Shown here piece after piece: positions 1 through 5,611 of a DNA stretch of 7,260 bases; the stretch's first letter is position 1; each line of letters begins with the position of its first letter. This DNA is from Bacteroidota bacterium (GTDB lineage: Bacteria; Bacteroidota; Bacteroidia; Bacteroidales; Prolixibacteraceae). The notes below the pieces were generated by a model. That model was given only the letters and a program-made list of their open reading frames with translations. It was not told the DNA's origin and ran no database searches. Position numbers and translations under genes: made by a program. The stretch covers positions 1 through 7,260 of the forward strand of contig JAUZOB010000165.1 of the NCBI GenBank assembly GCA_030706665.1, in the 5' to 3' direction.

Positions 1-12
1 AGGATTTTACTT

Positions 13-67
13 AAAAGGCCGGAGAGTGTAAGTCCCAAAATCGGGCATTTACAATCTTCAGCCTTTT
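13..67 (-). terminator. Imperfect 55-nt hairpin downstream of ribB, possible terminator
   Basis: The sequence shows an outer 7-bp stem, AAAAGGC at 13-19 with GCCTTTT at 61-67. After a symmetric 7/7 internal loop comes an inner stem of TGTAA (27-31) with TTACA (49-53) and CCC (34-36) with GGG (43-45), closed by a 6-nt loop. It starts 32 bases past the ribB stop and its outer arm ends in four T on either strand, so it could end transcription in both directions. The T run is short and the stem is interrupted. A structured RNA or the edge of an unseen downstream gene remains possible. The terminator call is inference. Confidence 0.35.
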
Positions 68-98
68 GAATATTGAATTGAAATGTGAATCAGTTCTT

Positions 99-746
99 TT
101 ATGCTTTATGCAATTTTTTGTACTGGTAGATGTCCTCAATTGATACAATTGTCATTTGATGTTTATGCGCAAAAGCAACAAGCTCCGGTAATTTTGCCAT
201 TGTGCCGTCCTCATTTGTTAATTCGCAAAGGACTGCTGCGGATTTTAATCCGGCAAGTTGCACCATGTCAACACTACCTTCGGTGTGTCCTCTTCGGGTG
301 AATACTCCACCTTCGCGAGCCTCAAGGGGAAATACATGTCCAGGGCGGGAGAGATCGTCCGGCTTTGCTGAATCCTGGATTGCTGCTTTTATTGTTGTTA
401 AACGGTCGGCAGCCGAAACCCCTGTTGTTACCCCTTCTTTTGCTTCGATTGAAACAGTAAAGGCTGTATGATACCGACTGCTGTTGTCAGTCACCATCTG
501 CGGAAGGTCCAGTTGTTTCATTTTCTCATGGGGCAGGCATAAGCAGACAATACCGCTGCATTCGCGTATCATCAGAGCCATGTCGCTGACAGTCATATTC
601 TGGGCAGCGTATATTAAATCTCCTTCGTTTTCCCGATCTTCGTCATCAACCAGAAGAAATCCTTTCTTTTCAGTTAAAGCTTGTATTGCTTTCTCTACTC
701 TTTCTTTATAGTCTTTGCCAAAATGAAGCAGTAAATTTTCATTCAT
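99..746 (-). CDS. ribB: 3,4-dihydroxy-2-butanone 4-phosphate synthase (stand-alone RibB)
   Basis: RibB converts ribulose 5-phosphate to 3,4-dihydroxy-2-butanone 4-phosphate plus formate, giving the four-carbon unit that lumazine synthase uses in riboflavin synthesis. It is a cytosolic, Mg-dependent homodimer. The 215-residue product shows the family's acidic metal and substrate loop DDEDRENEGD at residues 34-43, TTGVSAADR at 107-115, RPGHVFPL at 134-141, the catalytic-site His in RGHTE (His154) and the Glu of CELTNEDG (Glu175). Each of these sits one residue after its E. coli RibB counterpart as I recall that protein (217 residues). The N-terminus also matches the E. coli pattern, which supports this ATG. 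The protein stops where the RibB domain ends, so there is no GTP cyclohydrolase II (RibA) domain, although fused RibBA proteins are common in Bacteroidota. RibA activity must then be encoded elsewhere. A TAnnTTTG promoter box and a leader hairpin lie just upstream, and I see no FMN riboswitch. Confidence 0.95.
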   Translation of the reverse strand: MNENLLLHFGKDYKERVEKAIQALTEKKGFLLVDDEDRENEGDLIYAAQNMTVSDMALMIRECSGIVCLCLPHEKMKQLDLPQMVTDNSSRYHTAFTVSIEAKEGVTTGVSAADRLTTIKAAIQDSAKPDDLSRPGHVFPLEAREGGVFTRRGHTEGSVDMVQLAGLKSAAVLCELTNEDGTMAKLPELVAFAHKHQMTIVSIEDIYQYKKLHKA

Positions 747-761
747 GTCTAGCCATTTTTA

Positions 762-798
762 GGACTGAATTCTTATTAATGATTGATTCAGCCTGAAT
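762..798 (-). promoter_or_regulatory. ribB leader with two mutually exclusive small hairpins
   Basis: In the predicted 5' leader of ribB the hexamer ATTCAG/CTGAAT occurs three times. On the plus strand CTGAAT at 765-770 can pair with ATTCAG at 786-791; adding GG (762-763) with CC (792-793) gives 8 bp with one bulged base and a 15-nt loop. ATTCAG at 786-791 also forms a perfect 6-1-6 palindrome with CTGAAT at 793-798. The middle copy can pair with either neighbour but not both. As DNA the palindrome could be an operator just after the start of transcription; as RNA the pair could switch. The proximal hairpin ends 16 bases before the ribB ATG. Any regulatory role is inference. Confidence 0.35.
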
Positions 799-805
799 TT
801 GAGGG

Positions 806-813
806 CAAAGTTA
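806..813 (-). promoter_or_regulatory. Putative Bacteroidota -7 box of ribB
   Basis: Read on the minus strand this is TAACTTTG, a full match to the TAnnTTTG -7 element recognised by the main sigma factor of Bacteroidota. Transcription would start near 799, giving a leader of about 50 bases before the ribB ATG. No TTG is found at the expected -33 distance, so the promoter is either weak, helped by an activator, or the match is chance. Confidence 0.45.
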
Positions 814-892
814 TTCATTTGTCTTTCTTATAAGCCCTAATAATTAAAAAATGTGCTTTTGATTCTCATAATGATAAAAAGAAGCAGGTTTT

Positions 893-1027
893 ATGAAAAA
901 GGTCAAAAGATTAAATTGCACTACAGGTGATTTGGAAATGAGAATTAATCAGACTCTATGTGGAATACATATTTATCAGGTATTCTATTATTGGGATTAC
1001 ATTTATCAATGGGGCCAATATTCCTGA
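893..1027 (+). CDS. Doubtful 44-residue small reading frame
   Basis: An ATG with AGAAGCAGG ending four bases before it opens a 44-residue reading. The N-terminus is basic (MKKVKRLN) and the C-terminal half is rich in Tyr and Trp, ending YIYQWGQYS. I recognise no family. It would be the only plus-strand gene in the window, no TAnnTTTG promoter is visible upstream, and an overlapping frame is open over nearly the same stretch, so it may be chance. It is listed because it is the best small-protein candidate in this gap. Confidence 0.13.
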   Translation: MKKVKRLNCTTGDLEMRINQTLCGIHIYQVFYYWDYIYQWGQYS

Positions 1028-1149
1028 TTCTTCCAATCCGAGTTATTGGTTAAATGATGGATCGGTTTAACGAGACAATACGTCATTACAACAAGAGCGG
1101 ATTTTGTTATCTTAATGCTCTATATAGAAGGTAATGTTCATTCTGATGC

Positions 1150-1193
1150 GATAATCTGATTATCAATATAACATCGTGGAGTAAATTGATAAT
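1150..1193. repeat. Cluster of inverted repeats built on GATAATC/GATTATC
   Basis: Positions 1150-1164 form a perfect 7-1-7 palindrome, GATAATCTGATTATC. The inner arm ATTATCAAT (1159-1167) is repeated in inverted form as ATTGATAAT at 1185-1193, a perfect 9-bp match across 17 bases. The three related arms can form two alternative hairpins. The cluster lies about 90 bases beyond the end of the 921-residue gene. It could be a 3' structure of that transcript or a binding site. No T run follows, which argues against a simple terminator. Confidence 0.4.
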
Positions 1194-1282
1194 TCTCTTC
1201 CCTCGTATATACGCAACAAATGTTTAAATAAAAATGTCAGTTGGTATACTCTTTTCTAACCTCTGGAATTACAGCAAAAACT

Positions 1283-4048
1283 CTAATTGGCAATCCGATA
1301 TAAGATCAGACCTCCGCTGCCATTGCCAGTGATCATGTAGATTGAATTCCGGTTGTTCATTTTCCCAACATCAATCCCATTCGAACCGTTAAGCGGAAAG
1401 CCTTTCGTCATTGAGCCTCTGCGGTCAAAGAGATAAACCTTCCCCTCGTCGTTTGAGTATACCCCGATATAGCCTGTTTTGTCTATCGTAAAGACAGAAG
1501 CTGCATTAGAGATGTTTTCATCAAAATCATGTTTGAAAAGCTTTGACCCTTTGTTGTCGAGAACTTTCATGTCTTTCCCATCAATGATGATCATTTCCAC
1601 CTTTCCGTCAGCATTGAAATCACCACATGTAAACCAATGTTTTGAAGAGTAATCTCCCGCGGTTATTATTCCGGTTTGCCCGTTAAAAGCTATATAGTGA
1701 ATCTCACCCTTTGAATTTGTATAAAGGATACGGCTATTGTTCGGTGTAGAACATAGATCAAGTCCTACTGGATTGTTCGCAGAAATATCTTGGTTCCAAG
1801 GTGTATTTACTCTTTCTTTCCCTTTGCGATCGAGAATGTATACCTTTTTCCGATCGGCAAAGACAATGTAATCGTTTGATCCGATCCGGGCATATTGGAT
1901 AGGTTGGGTAACCTGGCTTGACGTTCCGTTAAAAGACCATCCTTCAAGTGGTTTCCCATTGCTTTGGAATACTTTTATTTTTAAGTCTTCTGTTGCAACA
2001 AAGTAACGATAGTCTCGGTTTTTGTCATAGTCTATGGCTGCAACTCCGTTAGTGGCAGGGGATTTAAATCTGGCCGGAAATCCTTCAATGTTCTTTCCAT
2101 TCCGATCTATCATATACAGCTGATCTTTTGTGTTGAAGAGAAATTGAAATTTCCCGCTTTTGTAATAATCGATTTGTTGTATTGAACCGAGGATACGACC
2201 CGAAAGATTAATTTTCCATTCGATGTTTCCAGTGTTATCAATTAGATACAGATTGTTTAAAACATCCTGAACAATTATCTCCTTTTTATCTGGGTTCTTA
2301 TGATTATTCACGATCTGAGGTTTTATGGCAGGGGCAGCATCAAGGCTGCAATTCCAAAGATTCTCTGTATTGGAAGATGCGCCTCCGGAATAGGATATGA
2401 TACCTTGATTTTCGATCATGCCATTTTGTGAGCCTAACCGCCATCCTGCTGCAGTAAAGTTTCTTACAGATTCAGATTTCTGTAGAATATTTTTAAACAT
2501 TAAATCGTCAAGATACTGATTCCCCAGAAGTAAGCAGGGTGCAATGTTTAGATAGGCATACATGTTTCCTTTTGAATCAAGATTGTCTTTTACCTGAGCG
2601 TAATTTTTATTTGAAAGAAGAGTTTCATTTCGTTTCATTGACTTTAAATAAGATTCAAGTGTTTTGCTGTTGTCTGCAAAAACAAGATAGTTGTCATAAA
2701 ACGTGTATGATTTGAAAGATGAGGATGCGAAAAGATCTCCAAATACGACTGAGGCAAAATCATCAAAAGGCATTTGAAAAATATCATATCGATCGTTTCC
2801 TCCCAATCGTATTGTCTTTTTTAAAGACATCTTCTTTTGTTGGCGACGAATATATTCTTTGAGCAGATCGGCCATCTGATCTTTTGTGTCATCGGTATTC
2901 GAAAGTTCAAACAAAAGGAGCTGATTCTTTGATGTGCCTCCTTTCTCAATATCTGTAAATGCAAGTGCAAATTCTTTGTCGCTTATTTTTGTGAATAAAT
3001 CAATCAGGTCGACCCCGCAATCTGTTTTTATTTTCTTTAACCGTTCAACTCGTTGATAGAATTTATGCTGTTTGCGAAGATAGTTTTCAAGGTCAGAAAA
3101 GTAGGTCTTATAATTGCTTATCCCAAATGAGATATAAAATGAGGTGTTTGAGGGAAGCGCTTTGTCGATTGTGTGATTTACGGGAGATTGATTCAATAAC
3201 AGATTTAAATAATTATTAAGCGAATCGTTGGTGTTTGAATAGCCTGAGAATAGAATTCTTTGACTTTGAATGTTGAGGTTGAGGCAACTCCAGCAAGCAT
3301 AACTATTGAAAGAACTGATGGAGCGTTTTAGAGTATTCTTGGTAAAAAAAGATACAAGGCGAGGGAAGTAGCGATGATTGATGAAAACATTCAAGTCCGC
3401 ATCAATGTCTTTGTTTTTGTAAATCTTTTTAAAGTACGGATCGTCTAATATTGAGGGAGCTTTTGCTTGTCTGATCGCGTCTTCTACAAAAACAGAGGTG
3501 GGGCTGAATACAAAAAGATTATTTAAAAAAGTATAGGAATAGATGTGTCTTCCTTCTTTGTTTTGAGCTTCAAAAATATGTTGGTTGTTATAACTTCTTT
3601 CATTAATTGAGTAACCCTCCCGGGTGCTTATACTATTGATAACTGATTGCAATGATGACTTTTGTTGTCCATTTTTTATGTATATAAAATAAGTGGGCAG
3701 GTAGTCATTATTTCCTGCATAGTTATAAGACATAACAAGCTTTGTTCCTTTGAATTGATCTGCTAATTCGGGATTAGAACGAATTAAGGAATCAGTAACT
3801 TCTATGGTCCGGTTTAATTCATTAAAGGAACCGATCTTTAGAAATTCCTGCCAGATCGGATTTTGCTGAAGCCCATCGGAAAGTTGATACGGGTTATTGA
3901 TAATCATTAGAAGCGGAGTGTTTGGTGAAACTGCTTTTAATGCAGGGATCAAATCCTGTTCTTTTTCTTTGTTTGAATACAGATAGTAGGCTGTTGCTCC
4001 GCCTGCTACTATCATAATCGCAATGATCCAAAGCCAAACCCTTTTCAT
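1283..4048 (-). CDS. Membrane-anchored DUF3352-like protein with C-terminal beta-propeller
   Basis: This 921-residue protein has no known function. Residues 4-24 form an N-terminal membrane anchor (WLWIIAIMIVAGGATAYYLY) with no lipobox, so the rest probably lies in the periplasm. Residues about 32-570 resemble the DUF3352-type proteins of Bacteroidota, beginning with the typical 'PxxTPLLMIINNP' strand (42-53). From about 587 to the end, seven units recur every 44-47 residues with the pattern [hydrophobic]Y[LI][ILF]D..G (near 598, 642, 688, 734, 781, 825 and 869), followed by a last strand GLILYRI. This is what a PQQ-like or FG-GAP-like seven-bladed beta-propeller looks like. A Ca-loop-like D-F-N-A-D-G lies at 810-815. 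A CWSC motif at 252-255 is present but I would not read it as a redox site without homologues. The gene stands alone, with its own promoter and gaps of more than 500 bases on both sides. The start is supported by the anchor and by the promoter 18 bases upstream of it. The DUF3352 assignment is from memory of the family pattern; a sensor, adhesion or envelope-assembly role would be a guess. Confidence 0.85.
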   Translation of the reverse strand: MKRVWLWIIAIMIVAGGATAYYLYSNKEKEQDLIPALKAVSPNTPLLMIINNPYQLSDGLQQNPIWQEFLKIGSFNELNRTIEVTDSLIRSNPELADQFKGTKLVMSYNYAGNNDYLPTYFIYIKNGQQKSSLQSVINSISTREGYSINERSYNNQHIFEAQNKEGRHIYSYTFLNNLFVFSPTSVFVEDAIRQAKAPSILDDPYFKKIYKNKDIDADLNVFINHRYFPRLVSFFTKNTLKRSISSFNSYACWSCLNLNIQSQRILFSGYSNTNDSLNNYLNLLLNQSPVNHTIDKALPSNTSFYISFGISNYKTYFSDLENYLRKQHKFYQRVERLKKIKTDCGVDLIDLFTKISDKEFALAFTDIEKGGTSKNQLLLFELSNTDDTKDQMADLLKEYIRRQQKKMSLKKTIRLGGNDRYDIFQMPFDDFASVVFGDLFASSSFKSYTFYDNYLVFADNSKTLESYLKSMKRNETLLSNKNYAQVKDNLDSKGNMYAYLNIAPCLLLGNQYLDDLMFKNILQKSESVRNFTAAGWRLGSQNGMIENQGIISYSGGASSNTENLWNCSLDAAPAIKPQIVNNHKNPDKKEIIVQDVLNNLYLIDNTGNIEWKINLSGRILGSIQQIDYYKSGKFQFLFNTKDQLYMIDRNGKNIEGFPARFKSPATNGVAAIDYDKNRDYRYFVATEDLKIKVFQSNGKPLEGWSFNGTSSQVTQPIQYARIGSNDYIVFADRKKVYILDRKGKERVNTPWNQDISANNPVGLDLCSTPNNSRILYTNSKGEIHYIAFNGQTGIITAGDYSSKHWFTCGDFNADGKVEMIIIDGKDMKVLDNKGSKLFKHDFDENISNAASVFTIDKTGYIGVYSNDEGKVYLFDRRGSMTKGFPLNGSNGIDVGKMNNRNSIYMITGNGSGGLILYRIAN

Positions 4049-4073
4049 ATTTTTCGATTTATTAATCTTATCT

Positions 4074-4104
4074 CAAAATTAGTTAGATTTATCCGATGGT
4101 TCAA
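4074..4104 (-). promoter_or_regulatory. Bacteroidota-type promoter of the 921-residue gene
   Basis: On the minus strand TTG (4102-4104) is followed after exactly 20 bases by TAATTTTG (4074-4081), matching the -33 TTG and -7 TAnnTTTG elements of the Bacteroidota primary sigma factor at the usual spacing. Transcription should start near 4067, leaving a leader of about 18 A-rich bases with no Shine-Dalgarno sequence, which is usual in this phylum. This is the best promoter in the window and the firmest sequence-level support for the phylum. Confidence 0.7.
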
Positions 4105-4540
4105 TAAGAACTTACTTAAATAAATAAAAAACGTAAGTGAATCTTTACAAATAAATTTTTAAAGCTATATCGTTCGGACTTTTCCCCCAAAGATCCTGCA
4201 ATCTTAACACCTCTCAATTGGACGCTGAATATTAAATCGGGAGGGAAGTGAGTATAATCTTCTATTTTATGCAGGAAGTCTTGATTTACTTTTCGACTAT
4301 CTGATCCGAATCATATAATTTCGGGAATTTTTTGAAAACAAAATCAGTCGACAGAATTGAATAAGGGGAAAGGATCAAGGAATAAATAATCAGTCAATTT
4401 TTAGTTTTATAAATGAGTAAAAAAGGGTGTTATGAGAAGAATATGGTGCAGCTTTGTGACAATTCCCAAAGTCAGTGTTCCTTTTAACGAATTGTTTGTT
4501 TGAATTCGTGTTTCTATAAATGTAGAGCATAACTATGGAA
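4082..4540. other. Gene-free core of the 552-base gap between the beta-barrel and DUF3352-like genes
   Basis: The stretch is AT-rich with frequent stops in all six frames. The longest minus-strand openings are about 30 codons and lack an ATG; a 23-codon ATG reading at 4432-4503 on the plus strand has no family look. ACTTAC (4110-4115) and GTAAGT (4133-4138) form a weak inverted repeat just upstream of the promoter above, and could be a regulator site. I see no RNA gene, tandem repeat or remnant of a mobile element here. Confidence 0.55.
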
Positions 4541-4542
4541 AC

Positions 4543-4567
4543 GGCTGCCTTATAGTTTGAGACAGCC
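4543..4567 (-). terminator. Hairpin downstream of the beta-barrel gene, likely terminator
   Basis: On the minus strand GGCTGTCT pairs with AGGCAGCC across a 9-base loop, giving an 8-bp stem with one G-U pair. It begins 33 bases past the stop codon of the beta-barrel gene and is followed by GTTTCC, a weak T-rich tail. Position and GC content against an AT-rich background make a terminator or a 3'-end stabilising stem the simplest reading. Confidence 0.5.
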
Positions 4568-4600
4568 CTTTATGTGGACGAGAAAACTTTTTTTAATCTT

Positions 4601-5497
4601 TTAACGTCTGGGGGCATACCAAATCTCATTATCATTATTCCCGTAATAATGCACCCTGTGGGATTTTCTTTTATGAGAATTACCACTATGGGAAGAACTA
4701 CGATGACTTGAATTATCATAATACCCGAAACGCCAGGATAGTCCGATAAGAAATCTTCCAACAAGTCCGTAAACCCCTAACCGTTCTGCATTTGTGCCGG
4801 CAGGATCGGTGTACTTATAATTATGCGACATATCTAGTGCATCGGTTGATACAAGATTCAGATTGTATTCAGTTGTTAGAAGAAGATGCTGGTTGAAGGT
4901 ATAACGCATGCCAATACCACCCAGGAAATTGGTTGCGAAAGGATGTTTGGAGTCCATCCCTTTCTCTTTTTGATAAATCAGAACACTGTCACGATAAAGG
5001 TTCCCTTTAAACATTGATAAACCGGCTCCGACAGATAAGTAAGGATTGAAACTGAACGATTTGTCTTCAGACTGATAGAAATTGGGAAGATGATAGTTTA
5101 GAAAAAGGGTAGCAGTATAGAGGTTTGTTTTATAATTATATCTTAGATCCTGACCAAATAAATCGGGATTATAAAATTGGGAGGAAAGATTGTAGTATCC
5201 GTTTGCATCTCCCAAGAGTCTTGAGTAGCCGAGATCAAGACCTGCTTCAAGATTCCTGATAAATTCTGAAGAGACAAAAATTCCATAAGAAGCATTGGGA
5301 GTGTTCCTGAACTCATTTGCATACGAAGAAAAATTACTTTTAACTTCGGTCGCAATTTGTGCAACTCCCATTCTGACTCCAACCTGAATGTTTTCCGGCT
5401 TCCAGCTTTTGGGCTGTCCATAATTTTGAGCATACGCTACATCCCTGAACCCTCCTATAAAAAGAAGAATGCAAATTTCACAAATAATTCTTTTCAT
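4601..5497 (-). CDS. Secreted outer-membrane beta-barrel protein with Ser-His repeat tail
   Basis: The 298-residue product starts with a signal peptide (residues 1-23; basic MKR, hydrophobic core ICILLFIGG, AYA cleavage site before Gln24). Residues about 36-260 alternate polar and hydrophobic positions with many aromatics and Gly-rich turns, as in small outer-membrane beta-barrels of Bacteroidota: for example IQVGVRMGVAQI, LEAGLDLGYSRLLG, YTATLFLNYHLPNF, FNPYLSVGAGLSMF, NFLGGIGMRYTF, HLLLTTEYNLNL and VGRFLIGLSWRFGYY. About eight to ten strands are likely. The last strand ends in aromatics, as a BAM signal would, but 38 more residues follow. These carry four pentads with Ser-His at 264-265, 269-270, 274-275 and 279-280, and are Lys/Arg-rich. 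No enzyme motif is seen and the role is unknown; a porin, adhesin or structural barrel are all possible. Upstream, TATCTTGC (5546-5553, minus strand) is a poor -7 match, so the gene may have a weak promoter or be read through from the U32 gene 114 bases away. The signal peptide fixes this start. Confidence 0.85.
   Translation of the reverse strand: MKRIICEICILLFIGGFRDVAYAQNYGQPKSWKPENIQVGVRMGVAQIATEVKSNFSSYANEFRNTPNASYGIFVSSEFIRNLEAGLDLGYSRLLGDANGYYNLSSQFYNPDLFGQDLRYNYKTNLYTATLFLNYHLPNFYQSEDKSFSFNPYLSVGAGLSMFKGNLYRDSVLIYQKEKGMDSKHPFATNFLGGIGMRYTFNQHLLLTTEYNLNLVSTDALDMSHNYKYTDPAGTNAERLGVYGLVGRFLIGLSWRFGYYDNSSHRSSSHSGNSHKRKSHRVHYYGNNDNEIWYAPRR
4652..4711 (-). repeat. Four pentapeptide repeats (xSHxx) coding region
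   Basis: Residues 263-282 of the beta-barrel protein read as four units, SSHRS, SSHSG, NSHKR and KSHRV, each with Ser-His at positions 2-3. The codons differ between units (AGT CAT, TCC CAT, TCT CAT, TCC CAC), so the period is kept in the protein while the DNA has diverged. This region lies after the last barrel strand. Confidence 0.7.
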
Positions 5498-5611
5498 TGT
5501 AAAATCGTGATGTAATACGACATTTGGTGTTTATTTAAACGTATTGCAAGATAAGAATTATTTTGAAAATTCATAGTGTAAAATATATAATCAGAATGAG
5601 TTAAAGCTAAA
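5498..5611. other. Spacer between the U32 and beta-barrel genes with a weak inverted repeat
   Basis: AATACG (5514-5519) and CGTATT (5540-5545) form a 6-bp inverted repeat with a 20-base loop. It lies immediately after the weak -7-like box at 5546-5553, and so would sit at the start of a beta-barrel transcript. No GC-rich T-tailed terminator follows the U32 stop, so read-through from the tRNA-modification operon cannot be excluded. Confidence 0.3.

Larger units (their letters stand above)
747..1282. other. 536-base stretch between ribB and the DUF3352-like gene, no convincing gene
   Basis: The end near ribB holds the -7 box and leader hairpins given separately. The rest is AT-rich and broken by stops in all frames, apart from two short overlapping readings on the plus strand: a 44-codon ATG reading at 893-1027, and a 42-codon stretch without ATG that ends at a TAA at 1068-1070. 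A cluster of inverted repeats lies at 1150-1193 and a 10-bp palindrome CGTATATACG at 1204-1213. I see no clear T-tailed terminator after the gene that ends at 1283. Confidence 0.6.

Noticed and set aside
42..100. Minus-strand reading just past the ribB stop that gives a peptide ending in FWDLHSPAF
   Set aside because: It is under 20 codons without an ATG and overlaps the hairpin. I could not support it as a gene end or as a continuation of ribB.
101..711. Plus-strand open readings of 66-89 residues
   Set aside because: They lie wholly opposite ribB, whose motifs are unmistakable, and have no family resemblance or promoter of their own.
747..880. FMN riboswitch before ribB
   Set aside because: The GC-rich conserved blocks of the FMN element are absent on the minus strand here; only short hexamer repeats are present.
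2034..4048. Reading the CWSC at residues 252-255 of the 921-residue protein as a thioredoxin-like redox site
   Set aside because: No thioredoxin fold pattern surrounds it, and the other cysteines are scattered, so the spacing is probably chance.
4570..4764. 64-residue minus-strand reading
   Set aside because: It is a shadow in another frame of the C-terminus of the beta-barrel protein, which has a signal peptide and barrel strands in its own frame.
5143..5433. 96-residue minus-strand reading inside the beta-barrel gene
   Set aside because: It lacks a secretion signal or family features and overlaps the barrel strands of the real gene.
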